A stretch of 64,000 nucleotides of DNA from Marinobacter alexandrii (GTDB lineage Bacteria; Bacteroidota; Bacteroidia; Cytophagales; Cyclobacteriaceae): positions 868,001-932,000 of the forward strand of contig JBDWTN010000007.1 in assembly GCA_039984955.1 (NCBI GenBank). The letters are read 5' to 3'. The first letter of the stretch is position 1, and the number at the start of each line of letters is the position of its first letter. A program made the translations under genes and the position numbers. Below are positions 51,820 through 60,949 of this stretch, one piece after another. The notes below the pieces were generated by a model. The model did no database searches and had not been told where the DNA came from. It saw only the letters and a list, made by a program, of their open reading frames with translations.

Positions 51820-52503
51820 TTAGGTTTGTTCGTGATTTGAAATTGCTGTTGAAGTATAGCGATCCACTTCATCCATTGAATGTAGCCAATAGCTCGATGA
51901 ATAGATGGTAATAGTGGTTTTATCTGAATCTATCTTTGAATCAAAATGCCAAATAATTCCCTCTGACTCAGGAAAAGGCTTGCCATCAACCTGCTCGTCA
52001 AATAGCCTATTGATCACGGCATGATCGTCCATACCATTCGCAAGTAATCTTGCCAAAAAGGTATTATCTACTTTTGCTAAAGGTTCATTTTCTTTTGCCA
52101 CCACCTCTATCACACATTTTACTGCATCAGTCTCCGGAAATTGGCCAGGAAATGACCACTTCAATAAAACTGCACAATCATAGAGTTCTTTATGAAGATT
52201 GATATCTGTGTACTCTTCCCACAGTATCTCATCCATCATTTCGTATGATAGATTTTGTATTTGACCTGCACTTAGCTTGTTGCCTAGTTTGAAACTTAAC
52301 ACTAGTACCGCCGCTTCATCTGCTTCAAGTTCTTGCAATGCCATGATTGTATAATGCCGTAGTTCATCTGAATCAAGCTTATCTAGGTCTTCAAAATCAG
52401 CGCTTTCCAGAATTTCTTTAAATTCCTCACTGCTCCAGGAATCAGGTAATTCGTGGACTTCTTCGAAGGAAAGAACCTTCACTTCGTATGTTAGTTTCAT
52501 CAA
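51820..52503 (-). CDS. Hypothetical acidic protein
   Basis: 227 residues, acidic, no signal peptide and no membrane helix. The N-terminal half is helical and rich in E/D ('FKEILESADFEDLDKLDSDE', 'ELEADEAAVLVLSFKLGNKL'); the C-terminal half is strand-rich ('IIWHFDSKIDSDKTTITIYS'). I do not recognise a family. It lies directly in front of the CNNM gene (6-base gap), suggesting co-expression, and follows the retropepsin-like gene by 68 bases. Confidence 0.7.
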   Translation of the reverse strand: MMKLTYEVKVLSFEEVHELPDSWSSEEFKEILESADFEDLDKLDSDELRHYTIMALQELEADEAAVLVLSFKLGNKLSAGQIQNLSYEMMDEILWEEYTDINLHKELYDCAVLLKWSFPGQFPETDAVKCVIEVVAKENEPLAKVDNTFLARLLANGMDDHAVINRLFDEQVDGKPFPESEGIIWHFDSKIDSDKTTITIYSSSYWLHSMDEVDRYTSTAISNHEQT

Positions 52504-52571
52504 TAAATTTTCTATAACTATTAAGACTTCTTCATTTCAAAAAAGTCACAATCCTTACCCTGCGAGAGATT

Positions 52572-52997
52572 TTATTTAGCTTTGAATGAGAGGTTTTCCT
52601 CTTCCACATCAACTATGAATCGGGACTGAAGAAGTTTTCGCCCCAACAGTATTGGATAATTCATTTCAGTTCTATCTGTGAGAGAGAAAGATGTTTGGAT
52701 TTTTCTTCCAAACAGAATTACGGTTGTTTTAATGATGTATCTTTTCTCTGAATGTCCATTAGAGCTTCGTATCTTTTTTTCAAAAAAATCTTGGGTCTGA
52801 AACACATTATCCCCCTTACTATTGTCAAGGGGGATATGAAAGCTTAGTTCCATAGAATCATTATTTTCGATAATTACAATATCGCGACAATGAATCGCTG
52901 ACCTATTTGCTCCTGTATCAATCTTTGCTTCAATGTCATAAAGGTTAAAGTGAGGTAAATCAACTTTATCTACACCGCCAATTACTTTTTTCTGCAT
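52572..52997 (-). CDS. Retropepsin-like 'ATP-dependent zinc protease' (RimB-like)
   Basis: 141 residues. The catalytic 'AKIDTGANRSAIH' motif (Asp27-Thr-Gly-Ala) and the C-terminal 'NYPILLGRKLL' strand ('YP.LLGR') place it in the PF05618 family. The name 'ATP-dependent zinc protease' is historic; the fold is that of a retropepsin, and family members next to rimK (RimB in pseudomonads) act with the glutamate ligase RimK. Here RimK and an aspartoacylase-like gene follow nearby on the same strand (53682-55529), which supports that role. Confidence 0.85.
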   Translation of the reverse strand: MQKKVIGGVDKVDLPHFNLYDIEAKIDTGANRSAIHCRDIVIIENNDSMELSFHIPLDNSKGDNVFQTQDFFEKKIRSSNGHSEKRYIIKTTVILFGRKIQTSFSLTDRTEMNYPILLGRKLLQSRFIVDVEEENLSFKAK

Positions 52998-53062
52998 TTT
53001 CTTTTTTGATATTAAAACCTGGTCCTAGATGAGGATTAAGCTGTAGTTATGGTTGTTTTAAA

Positions 53063-53623
53063 TTATTTTTTTATTTCATTCAGTATATCTGCAGCTCCAT
53101 CGACTCCTTCTCTAAGAGATTTCTTTACAGAATCCGCAGCTTCTCCTCCAATGTCTTTTGCTGCTTCAAGTGCTGCAAGAATTGAATTCTTTGTAGCCTC
53201 TACAGTATCACCACCAACCTGCTTAACACCACTTATAGATCCTTTGACAGCTTCCACAGCAACTTCTCCAACATCAATTCCTAATTCCATTCCAGCATGA
53301 AGTGCTTGATTTACTGAGCCTTGTACAGCATCTTTTTGCTCTACTCCAGCACTCATTGATCCCTGAACAGCTCCCTCTACTATGCCTTTCACTAGTTTGA
53401 TCGTACTAGTTCCTATAGCCGCAACTCCTTCAAAAGCTCCTTGCACTATTGATGCTGGCACTTGAATACCCTTTACTACTAAATCTGAAGTACTTTTGAT
53501 TGTTGTAATTGCCAGATCCTTTATAGACCCAACAATTGAACTTCCTAAATCTGCACTTCCGGATAAGGCTCCTTTTACTCCACCTTTTACTCCGTTAACT
53601 ACGTTTGATAAAATGTTTGACAT
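53063..53623 (-). CDS. Hypothetical glycine/alanine-rich repeat protein in the RimK cluster
   Basis: 186 residues built of repeated amphipathic helical units with small residues ('VVNGVKGGVKGALSGS', 'GIVEGAVQGSMSAGVEQKD', 'EAVKGSISGVKQVGGDTVEA', 'AADSVKKSLREGVDGAADI'). No signal peptide, no cysteine. The composition recalls phasin- or LEA-like membrane- or surface-associating proteins. It sits between the aspartoacylase and retropepsin-like genes in the same direction, so it may belong to that module, but its function is unknown. Confidence 0.7.
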   Translation of the reverse strand: MSNILSNVVNGVKGGVKGALSGSADLGSSIVGSIKDLAITTIKSTSDLVVKGIQVPASIVQGAFEGVAAIGTSTIKLVKGIVEGAVQGSMSAGVEQKDAVQGSVNQALHAGMELGIDVGEVAVEAVKGSISGVKQVGGDTVEATKNSILAALEAAKDIGGEAADSVKKSLREGVDGAADILNEIKK

Positions 53624-53681
53624 GATTTTTTTCGTTTATGGTTTAAAATGATTGTTAGAATATTCTTATGATGCGATATTT

Positions 53682-54623
53682 TCAGTTTCTCCCAATGTGC
53701 ATGAGTGCATCTCCTCGATTCACCACAGGGTTATTGTTCACAGCGATGATATGTCCATTAAACTGGCTTTTGACACTTTTTTCGAATTCACCAAAAGGCC
53801 CAGCAATGATTCCTACTTTTTGTCCTTTTTCGACTATTTCTCCTGGGCGAACAAAAGAGTAGTATAACCCTCCGGCTTTTGACCTAAGCCATGAAGATGA
53901 ACTGATGCGAATGCTTTGGTGAACAGGTTCAGGGGCTTCTTTTCTCATCCCTAAATACTTCATGACCCTTAAAGCCCCATTTACACCCTCGTCGATAGAG
54001 TTTTTTCTCAGGCGTTGGGATTCGCCTGCTTCATACACAAGAATATGTTTTCCTCGTTTGGCAGCCTCCTTCCGTAAGGATTTTTCTCGAAAAGGTGAAT
54101 GGATGATGTATTTAGCGCCAAAGGCTTCTGCCAACTTAAGATTTTCCGCTACATCCATTTGACCCCTTATCTGTGGAAAGTTGTTGATGCGTGATCCTCC
54201 GGTGTGAAAATCAAGTCCAAAATCTATCAGCGGTAGAATTTCATTCCTAAAATGGAATGCGATCTGACTCGCCAGACTACCACTTCTTGTTCCAGGAAAT
54301 GAGCGATTGACATCTTTCCCGTCTGGTACTTGTCTGGAGAAGTTGAGAAAACCATAAACATTTAAGATTGGGATACATATAGTCGTTCCGATTTCAACTT
54401 TATGAAGTTTTTGACTAATTATTCGCCTAACAATCTCTACCCCATTAATTTCATCTCCATGCATTCCTCCCATTAGCAAGAGAGTTGGGCCCGGCTTTTT
54501 GGAACGCGAAACCACTATGGGTATATCAATTTGTGTTCTTGTTGGTAGACGAGAGATAGTGGCCAGAATTTGTTTGTCTTTCCCAGATTCAATAATCTGA
54601 CCAGCTATTTTAAAATCTTCCAT
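53682..54623 (-). CDS. Succinylglutamate desuccinylase/aspartoacylase-family zinc hydrolase
   Basis: 313 residues. Zinc ligands are His55 and Glu58 in 'GGMHGDEINGVEI', and His140 in 'FGLDFHTGG'. The substrate-binding 'DVNRSFPG' segment (about 104-111) is present. The C-terminal beta domain ('GLYYSFVRPGEIVEKGQKVG') is typical of the AstE/AspA family. Genes of this family are often coupled to rimK, suggesting removal of an acyl or amino-acid group from the RimK product. It lies 27 bases after the rimK gene. Confidence 0.9.
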   Translation of the reverse strand: MEDFKIAGQIIESGKDKQILATISRLPTRTQIDIPIVVSRSKKPGPTLLLMGGMHGDEINGVEIVRRIISQKLHKVEIGTTICIPILNVYGFLNFSRQVPDGKDVNRSFPGTRSGSLASQIAFHFRNEILPLIDFGLDFHTGGSRINNFPQIRGQMDVAENLKLAEAFGAKYIIHSPFREKSLRKEAAKRGKHILVYEAGESQRLRKNSIDEGVNGALRVMKYLGMRKEAPEPVHQSIRISSSSWLRSKAGGLYYSFVRPGEIVEKGQKVGIIAGPFGEFEKSVKSQFNGHIIAVNNNPVVNRGDALMHIGRN

Positions 54624-54650
54624 TAAGCTTTACTTATCTTTTAGTTGTCG

Positions 54651-55529
54651 TTACTTATTCTGGTTCAACTCAATGTATTCAACAATCTTTCCCGCAATAT
54701 CAACCCCGGTAGCATTTTCTATTCCTTCTAAACCAGGAGAGGAATTAACCTCCAGCACTAAAGGTCCACGTTCGGATTGCAGCATATCCACACCGGCAAT
54801 CGCTAGTCCCATACTTTCAGCTGCCTTAAGAGCAGTCTCTTTTTCCTTCGCACTCAATTCAATTAAATTGGCTTGTCCACCTCTATGAAGATTGGATCTA
54901 AACTCACCTTCTTTCCCCTGTCTTTTCATTGCTCCTACGATTTCGCCATTTACAATAAATACACGTATATCAGCACCACCTGCCTCTTTGATGAATTCTT
55001 GTAAAATAACCCGTGTCTTGAGGCTATCGAAAGCTTCTACCACTGATTTTGCTGCTTTATCTGTCTCAGCTAGCATAACTCCTAAGCCCTGAGTTCCTTC
55101 AAGCAGTTTAATAACCACCGGAGCTTGCCCTATATGTTTCAAGATATTATTTTCCTCCTTGCTGCTATTCGTAAATGCTGTTTTAGGCATTCTGACACCC
55201 GAACGTGACAGAATTTGAAGACTTCTCAATTTATCTCTTGACCTTGTGATCGCTTGTGACTCAACAGCTGTGAAAACTTTCATCATTTCAAACTGCCTAA
55301 CTACAGCGGTTCCATAGAAGGTCACTGAAGCTCCAATTCTTGGGATAACAGCATCTATATTATCAAGTTTGTCTCCTTTATAATAAATCACAGGCCCTGA
55401 ATCTTCCATTATGATGTCACACTTTAGATGATCCACTACCATTGCTTCATGGCCTCTTTTTTCGATTGCTTCAATCAATCGTCTGGTTGAGTAGAGTTTA
55501 GGGTTTCTGGAAAGAACTGCGATTTTCAT
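54651..55529 (-). CDS. rimK: RimK-type ATP-grasp ligase
   Basis: 292 residues, the usual length. Family features: the N-terminal '[20 protein letters not shown]', '[20 protein letters not shown]', '[20 protein letters not shown]', and the ATP-grasp '[18 protein letters not shown]' and '[20 protein letters not shown]' (metal and ATP site). RimK adds glutamate residues to ribosomal protein S6 in E. coli, and homologues make other amino-acid ligations. With the adjacent hydrolase and the retropepsin-like gene it forms a conserved trio. Confidence 0.92.
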   Translation of the reverse strand: MKIAVLSRNPKLYSTRRLIEAIEKRGHEAMVVDHLKCDIIMEDSGPVIYYKGDKLDNIDAVIPRIGASVTFYGTAVVRQFEMMKVFTAVESQAITRSRDKLRSLQILSRSGVRMPKTAFTNSSKEENNILKHIGQAPVVIKLLEGTQGLGVMLAETDKAAKSVVEAFDSLKTRVILQEFIKEAGGADIRVFIVNGEIVGAMKRQGKEGEFRSNLHRGGQANLIELSAKEKETALKAAESMGLAIAGVDMLQSERGPLVLEVNSSPGLEGIENATGVDIAGKIVEYIELNQNK

Positions 55530-55562
55530 AGTTTATAGTTTTGAATTAGTAATTTGATTTAT

Positions 55563-56870
55563 TTAAAATATGCCTAGAGCGGATCCGAGTAAGGTTGCTA
55601 AGCCAAGGAAACTTAAGAATCCCATGATATCTGTGACCGTAGTAAGAACAATAGAAGAAGACTGAGCGGGATCTTGCCCAAAAGCTTTTAAGACAATAGG
55701 TACCACTGCTCCGGAGAATCCGGCTATGACCATCGATAGTATCATGGAGGTTCCAATGACCAAAGAAATACCAAAGGAAGAGGCCCAGAAATAGGCTATG
55801 ATTGATGTAGTAAGTGCTACAGCTATTCCATTAATAAAACCCACCGCCACTTCTTTACGAGCCACCTTCCACCATTGACTCGTTTGTATTTCCCTTAAAG
55901 CGAGTCCTCGCATAGTAACTGCTAGTGCTTGCGATCCGGTGTTACCTGATTGCCCGGCAACCACTGGTAGAAATACGGCTAAGACAGTAACCTGAGCAAT
56001 GGTTTCCTCAAAAGCACCCACAATCGAAGCTGCCAGAAATGCTGTTGCAAGATTAATCTGAAGCCAGGGCAGTCTCTTCTTTACAGCGAACAAAGGAGTT
56101 GATAATGCTCTTTCCTCTCTACCTGCACCAAACATGGCTAGTACGTCTTCAGAAGCATCTTTTTGGGTAGCTGCTATCAACGCACTATTGCGAATAATTC
56201 CCAATATATGATTGTCAATATCTACTACAGGAAGGTTGATAATCTTCCCTTCTTCAAAGAGCTTCACAGCTTCTTCCGCCGGTGACATTACGGACACACT
56301 TTCACATGGGACCACCAATTCTGCCAATGTCATTTCCGGTGTTGATATGGCGATGGTTTGAATGAATACTTTTCCAAGAAGCCTCCCTTTGTTATCGGTG
56401 ACATAGATATTCACCATTTTCTTATCCCCAATCGATCTCAGTTTGTTCAATACTTGATCTACCGTATTCTGTGACTGGAACGTGATGATTCGGGTATCCA
56501 TCAAATAGCCAGCAGCCTGAGGTGGGTAGGAAAGCATTTCCCGAATGCTTTTTGATTTTTTTTCTGAAAGTAGCCCTAATCTTTTTTCTAAAAGGGATGA
56601 TTTGACACGTGATAATAGTTTTGCTGCTAAGTATGGATCTATTGCATCGAAAAGCGATAAAAAGATGCTTTCCTCCATGCTCTCTATTACATTGGCCACT
56701 ACGTCAGGGCTAAGGTTGCTTAGTATCTCTTCTGAAACATCTAGTGGTTGATCCTTAAGGTATTCTACTATTTCTTCTGAGGTGAAAGCATTGAGCGTTG
56801 CTGCCACTTCTGCTGGAAATAATTGAATGTATTTATCTACTAGCCCACTTTTGATCTCTGTTAGTTCCAT
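55563..56870 (-). CDS. mgtE: Magnesium transporter MgtE
   Basis: 435 residues from the ATG at 56870 (a TTG four codons upstream also opens the frame). Cytoplasmic MgtE_N domain (about 10-120), two CBS domains (about 130-250; 'VNIYVTDNKGRLLGKVFIQT', 'NLPVVDIDNHILGIIRNS') and a five-helix membrane domain (about 280-435) with the signature 'VAGQSGNTGSQALAVTMRGL' and 'GFSGAVVPIVLKAFGQDPA'. MgtE is a magnesium channel gated by magnesium binding to the cytoplasmic domains. It directly follows a gene for a soluble MgtE_N-CBS protein. Confidence 0.93.
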   Translation of the reverse strand: MELTEIKSGLVDKYIQLFPAEVAATLNAFTSEEIVEYLKDQPLDVSEEILSNLSPDVVANVIESMEESIFLSLFDAIDPYLAAKLLSRVKSSLLEKRLGLLSEKKSKSIREMLSYPPQAAGYLMDTRIITFQSQNTVDQVLNKLRSIGDKKMVNIYVTDNKGRLLGKVFIQTIAISTPEMTLAELVVPCESVSVMSPAEEAVKLFEEGKIINLPVVDIDNHILGIIRNSALIAATQKDASEDVLAMFGAGREERALSTPLFAVKKRLPWLQINLATAFLAASIVGAFEETIAQVTVLAVFLPVVAGQSGNTGSQALAVTMRGLALREIQTSQWWKVARKEVAVGFINGIAVALTTSIIAYFWASSFGISLVIGTSMILSMVIAGFSGAVVPIVLKAFGQDPAQSSSIVLTTVTDIMGFLSFLGLATLLGSALGIF

Positions 56871-56882
56871 AGCTTTTGGCAA

Positions 56883-57695
56883 TTAAGGTTTTAGGTTTGA
56901 TTCCGCACTCCCTAGCAGGCTAGTCAGCCCGATTGTAAATAACTCACCCAAAGCATTCCCTGCTTTTATAGCCGAGTTGTCTATTGTTGCTTTGCTGGAT
57001 TTAAATTCTGCTAAAGAGACCCTTGACACGGTCCCAATAAATTCTCTATTTACTTTCACTACTGGCAAATCAATGAATGCATGATCCCAATTTTCAAGTA
57101 GATCCTTTGCATTCATATCTGCAAAGACTGTTCGTGGAACCTTTTTCATGACTGTTTGAATGGTTCTATTTGGATCATTTGTGATCAACTCATTCACTTC
57201 CAGGTATCCGACAAGTTTTTTCTCATCATCGAGGACAAAGACGTGTGGTTTGACAACTGCTTTACTACTCTTGATAAGATGTAAAGCCTTTTCTATTTTC
57301 ATGTTTACCGGTAGCGTAAAAACATAGGGCTCGAGGTGGGCACCTACCAGATCTTTGTCAAAGGCAAGTGCTCGCTTTAAGTATTTAGCTCTTTCTGGTT
57401 GAACTCCGTTGAGTATTTGAGTGCTTATGGATTTTTCACATATCCTTAGAATTGCTTCAGCATTCGAAAGGGACAGGTGATCCATACAGGCTATGGCTCG
57501 CTCAGGTGTGATCCTTTCTAGTGCCTTACCAGATTTGTATGGAAGCAATCGTGATAAAATGACCATAGACTGATCGAGTGATAAGGTTTCGATCAATAGG
57601 GCAATTTCCTCAGTTTCAAGCTCATTAATTGAAGCTATTGCGATTTCAGGGTGGCTGGAGAGAAACTGATCGATCAGGAGTTGGTCGTTATTCAT
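56883..57695 (-). CDS. Soluble MgtE_N-CBS-like protein without membrane domain
   Basis: 270 residues: an MgtE_N-like helical superhelix (about 1-115, 'LETEEIALLIETLSLDQSMV', 'LERITPERAIACMDHL') followed by a CBS-like pair (about 125-235, 'PHVFVLDDEKKLVGYLEVNE', 'FIDLPVVKVNREFIGTVSRV'). The MgtE channel domain is absent; the C-terminus is a short hydrophobic segment ('ALGELFTIGLTSLLG'). It may modulate the MgtE encoded next, or the MscS channel before it, whose gene it overlaps by 4 bases. Confidence 0.85.
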   Translation of the reverse strand: MNNDQLLIDQFLSSHPEIAIASINELETEEIALLIETLSLDQSMVILSRLLPYKSGKALERITPERAIACMDHLSLSNAEAILRICEKSISTQILNGVQPERAKYLKRALAFDKDLVGAHLEPYVFTLPVNMKIEKALHLIKSSKAVVKPHVFVLDDEKKLVGYLEVNELITNDPNRTIQTVMKKVPRTVFADMNAKDLLENWDHAFIDLPVVKVNREFIGTVSRVSLAEFKSSKATIDNSAIKAGNALGELFTIGLTSLLGSAESNLKP

Positions 57696-58528
57696 TTCGA
57701 TTCATCTTTGATGACAGTGATTCTGGTTTCATTGAATTCTTTAGCAGGAACTACCACTAAGCCAAGACTTGTTTCTAGCGAAATGGCATGATCTGTGATT
57801 TTGACTATGGTGCCCTCTAGATCACCCAACCTGATGGTGGTCCCTATCTGGTGAGACTTTCGCACATAATAAGATCCAAGAATATTGCTTACAGAAGTTT
57901 TGGCCCCTAAACCAAAAGCAAGTGAAGCACCAAACAGCAAAGAGGCGAGAATGATGATAAAGAGATTGGTCAGGAACACAATATTCACACCCAATTGACC
58001 GACAGCAATGACAATCGCAATAAATATGACTAAATACCTGAGTGTTTTCCCTAAAAATTTACCATTGGCAATACCTGTTCTGGATGCAGCTGAATGAATA
58101 AGGTCACCAAGTAGTCTTCCGGAAACAAGACCAATAAAAATGATAACTACAGCTGCTAGAATATTTGGGAGATAACTAACAATTTTATCAAACCACTCGC
58201 TAAAAAAATCAAGGCTCAAAATCCGGATTGCAATCAGAACGGAAATAGTAAGGATGATCCAGAAAAAAGTAGCTGCTATAAATGTCGCTGAGCTTTTAAA
58301 ATCGACATTCACCGTTCCTTCTTGAAGCCTCTGGTTCAGACTTTTATTTAGGAAAAGAATAAAACGACGAACCAGTTTTTTAACAAGTCTTCCGATCACA
58401 AAGCCAATGAGAATGACAACAATGGCCATGATCAATCTGGGCAGCAAATCTGTAAAACTAGAAAGTAACGTACTCAGGAATGAGTCTATTTCTTCTTTCA
58501 TGTGTGTGAGTTTAATTTCAATTGTCAC
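57692..58528 (-). CDS. MscS-family mechanosensitive channel (copy 1)
   Basis: 278 residues. Three to four membrane helices (about 30-50, 78-100, 115-140, 165-205; 'LIMAIVVILIGFVIGRLV', 'LAAVVIIFIGLVSGRLLG'), then the pore helix and 'LFGASLAFGLGAKTSVSNIL' and a soluble beta domain ('IRLGDLEGTIVKITDHAISL', 'VVVPAKEFNETRITV'), the MscS layout. An internal ATG at 58501 ('MKEEIDSFLS') is an alternative start. MscS channels release osmolytes on hypo-osmotic shock. It overlaps the MgtE-like gene by 4 bases. Confidence 0.9.
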   Translation of the reverse strand: MTIEIKLTHMKEEIDSFLSTLLSSFTDLLPRLIMAIVVILIGFVIGRLVKKLVRRFILFLNKSLNQRLQEGTVNVDFKSSATFIAATFFWIILTISVLIAIRILSLDFFSEWFDKIVSYLPNILAAVVIIFIGLVSGRLLGDLIHSAASRTGIANGKFLGKTLRYLVIFIAIVIAVGQLGVNIVFLTNLFIIILASLLFGASLAFGLGAKTSVSNILGSYYVRKSHQIGTTIRLGDLEGTIVKITDHAISLETSLGLVVVPAKEFNETRITVIKDESK

Positions 58529-58663
58529 ATGGAATTCGCATTAAATCTTATCATCCTTTGGTTGATTTATAAGGATTCTAGATTTATGCTCGTTTCATAT
58601 AGAGTCAGTAATTTTTCAATTGCTACCTTATGACTCCAGGTTATATAAAAAGTCACATTTTAT

Positions 58664-58885
58664 TTACAAATCATCTTTAGGAGGAGTAGGATCTACCATC
58701 TTGCCAGCTGTATGTGCCATATCTATTGAAAACAGTTTACCAACATCTGTAATCAGGAGAGCGGAGTTAATGGTCGCCATCACCTCATCCTTTAATTCAG
58801 GTGGAAGTTCCTCAACATTATTTATGAGCTTGAAAGGATTCAGTCGCTCATTTGCTTCTGGCATTTGGTTATTTTCCTTGCTCAT
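58664..58885 (-). CDS. Small hypothetical protein after the sigma factor
   Basis: 73 residues, acidic and proline-containing ('NPFKLINNVEELPPELKDEV', 'DVGKLFSIDMAHTAG', 'DPTPPKDDL'). No transmembrane helix. Its ATG lies inside the end of the sigma-factor gene (17-base overlap), so the two are translationally coupled. It could act with the sigma factor, but it does not look like a classical anti-sigma factor. Confidence 0.7.
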   Translation of the reverse strand: MSKENNQMPEANERLNPFKLINNVEELPPELKDEVMATINSALLITDVGKLFSIDMAHTAGKMVDPTPPKDDL

Positions 58886-59546
58886 AGAGTTCCATCAATT
58901 TAGTTTTCGTCCTCTTCAATTTCATTTTCACAGCACTGACACCAGAACCTGTTAATTCAGCTATTTCCTTGATAGAAAATCCGTCCTGATACTTCATCAA
59001 TAAAAGTGACTTCTCCGTAGGACTAAGCTTTTCTAATAACAAATACAGTGTCTCAACACTAAGGCCTAATATTTCTGTATCAGTGGGTGATTTATTTGCA
59101 TCACTTTCTTCTTCTAATCGTATCTCCTCTGCCATATTCATCAATTTTTTATGCTTTACCTGATGATCTACACAGTGATTGTAGGTAATCGCATAAACCC
59201 AGGTTGAGAATTTTGATTTTTTGTTAAAGCCTGAAAGGTTTAGGTAGATTTTTAAGATTATATCATGTACTACATCTTTTGCCTCTTCTTCATTTTTTGT
59301 AAAACTCAAACACTTCTGAAAGACCTTCAATGCATACCGATCATATAGCTCCTCAAAGTATCCAGAGTGTCTTGTTTCCAGAAGCAGGTCGATGATTTGG
59401 TCATCGGAAAAATTCCTTAACTCATGTTTTTCATGGAATTTCAATTGCAGTAGGTCAATGTCTGGAATTACTTTAGTTTGACAGTTTCGGTAAGTAACCT
59501 TTTTACAGGAACAATCACTACCCCTGAACTGGTCTTTAGGGTACAA
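58869..59546 (-). CDS. ECF-type RNA polymerase sigma factor
   Basis: Up to 225 residues. Region 2 ('LYDRYALKVFQKCLSFTKNE', 'EEAKDVVHDIILKIYLNLSG', 'KSKFSTWVYAITYNHCVDHQ') and region 4 ('LSPTEKSLLLMKYQDGFSIK', 'EIAELTGSGVSAVKMKLKRT') are clear. The ATG at 59546 lies 79 bases inside the preceding MscS gene; a TTG at 59444 ('LKFHEKHELRNFSDDQ') would give about 191 residues and is more likely the start. ECF factors in such clusters often respond to envelope or ion stress, which fits the MscS and magnesium genes around it. Confidence 0.88.
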   Translation of the reverse strand: MYPKDQFRGSDCSCKKVTYRNCQTKVIPDIDLLQLKFHEKHELRNFSDDQIIDLLLETRHSGYFEELYDRYALKVFQKCLSFTKNEEEAKDVVHDIILKIYLNLSGFNKKSKFSTWVYAITYNHCVDHQVKHKKLMNMAEEIRLEEESDANKSPTDTEILGLSVETLYLLLEKLSPTEKSLLLMKYQDGFSIKEIAELTGSGVSAVKMKLKRTKTKLMELYEQGK

Positions 59547-60292
59547 GATGTGATATCTATTTTCTCAATCGTTCCTTTGAGATCATTCATCTCCAATTCT
59601 TGACCCACCTTAAAGTTACTTTTAGTGTAGAATGAAGAAAGGATGTTTGTTAGAATATCTCTGGATCCAAGTCCGAACGAGACTGCAAAAGCCAGAATGA
59701 TTCCACCAATAATTATGGTAACATTAGAAGTCACTAATGCTGTATCCACTCCTGCCTGATTGAGGGAGGTAATAGTGACTATAACCAAAATGAGATAGAA
59801 AGCGAATCCGCTAATGGCTCGAAAGGATAAAACACCAAGTGATTCTAAGATACTTCTTAACCCTTTTCTAACAATTGAAGCAATGTAAAAGCCGACCACA
59901 AAAATAACAATGGCGCTAAATAGTTGAGGAAGGTAAGAGATAAGGTCACTGATCGATTCTGAGACTACAGTCCAACCAAGTGTATCAGATGCTGTCACGA
60001 AAAAGAGTAAAATGATTACCCAGTAAACAAATTTTCCAACCACAATAGAGGGTGTGATCTTTAGGTCAGTCCCGCTTAATAACTCGTCTAGATTTAATTT
60101 TTCTGATAGTTTGTCAAACTGCAGAGCTTTTAAAGTTTTTCTTACAATGAAGGAAACAATTCGAGCAACAGCCCATCCAAGCAAAATGAGAAAGAGCGCA
60201 CCCAAAATATTCGGAAGTGCAGACATGAAGCTTTCACCTAAAGCAACTAGAGATTGAAAGCCTACTTGAGTTAGATCAGTAATTTTTTCCAT
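59468..60292 (-). CDS. MscS-family mechanosensitive channel (copy 2)
   Basis: 274 residues, a paralogue of the channel at 57692-58528. Membrane helices at about 24-48 ('LPNILGALFLILLGWAVARI'), 88-110, 125-150 and 170-210 ('VTIIIGGIILAFAVSFGLGS'), then the beta domain ('FKVGQELEMNDLKGTIEKID', 'VVIVPVKRLLTETV'). It lacks the N-terminal extension of the first copy. It is the first gene of the string running down to 57692, and its end overlaps the annotated sigma-factor start. Confidence 0.9.
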   Translation of the reverse strand: MEKITDLTQVGFQSLVALGESFMSALPNILGALFLILLGWAVARIVSFIVRKTLKALQFDKLSEKLNLDELLSGTDLKITPSIVVGKFVYWVIILLFFVTASDTLGWTVVSESISDLISYLPQLFSAIVIFVVGFYIASIVRKGLRSILESLGVLSFRAISGFAFYLILVIVTITSLNQAGVDTALVTSNVTIIIGGIILAFAVSFGLGSRDILTNILSSFYTKSNFKVGQELEMNDLKGTIEKIDITSCTLKTSSGVVIVPVKRLLTETVKLK

Positions 60293-60542
60293 GATTTTTA
60301 GTATTAATGTAAGACTTATTTGTGACTCGGAATTTGGGAAAAGTCACATTTTCATAAAGAAGTTATTTGAACTCTTTGTAAACAGAGTCGATAAAATCAC
60401 ATCAGTTTTAACAATCTCTGGTTTTGTGAGACTCTTATTCAAAGATCCAGAATATAATTCTATAATTATCTAGGCATTTTAAAGTTAATCTCTTCAAAAC
60501 GGCTCAAAACGTACACTTTTGTTTAGCCTTGAGCATAAAAAA

Positions 60543-60566
60543 GGCAGCTACTTAAATGTAGCTGCC
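60543..60566 (-). terminator. Rho-independent terminator
   Basis: Perfect 9-bp stem GGCAGCTAC-TTAAAT-GTAGCTGCC, followed on the minus strand by a run of T. It closes the partial tRNA tail at 60573-60593, so it looks like the terminator of a lost upstream tRNA copy. Confidence 0.75.
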
Positions 60567-60572
60567 TGATTT

Positions 60573-60593
60573 TCTAGTAGCGGGGACTAGACT
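60573..60593 (-). repeat. Duplicated 3' tail of tRNA-fMet
   Basis: A 21-base stretch identical to 60666-60686, the 3' end of the tRNA-fMet with its flank (TCTAGTAGCGGGGACTAG...). The rest of a tRNA is missing here. Together with the hairpin at 60543-60566 it looks like the remnant of a second tRNA copy. Confidence 0.7.
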
Positions 60594-60642
60594 TCCCGTA
60601 TCAAGTACGGGACAGGCTTCTCGTCCAAATTAAAAACAAAAA

Positions 60643-60664
60643 AGCCTCAGATTTCTCTGAGGCT
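60643..60664 (-). terminator. Terminator of tRNA-fMet
   Basis: Perfect 9-bp stem AGCCTCAGA-TTTC-TCTGAGGCT, followed on the minus strand by TTTTTTG and more T-rich sequence, 7 bases after the tRNA 3' end. Confidence 0.85.
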
Positions 60665-60670
60665 ATCTAG

Positions 60671-60743
<73 letters not shown>

Positions 60744-60949
60744 ATATGAGTGCAAAATTACGTCGCTTATATTTTCTTACCAAACAGATTAGAAAATATA
60801 GTTTTTGCTTCTGCCACTATGCCAATTATTAAGGTGAATTTTCTGTACATCGCTATACCTCTTTACTCAAGATCATGTGCTCTCATTTAACTTAATCAAG
60901 AAGGAAAGCATTAGTATGGTTAGGGTTATACTCATAGCTTTGCCTGTGA

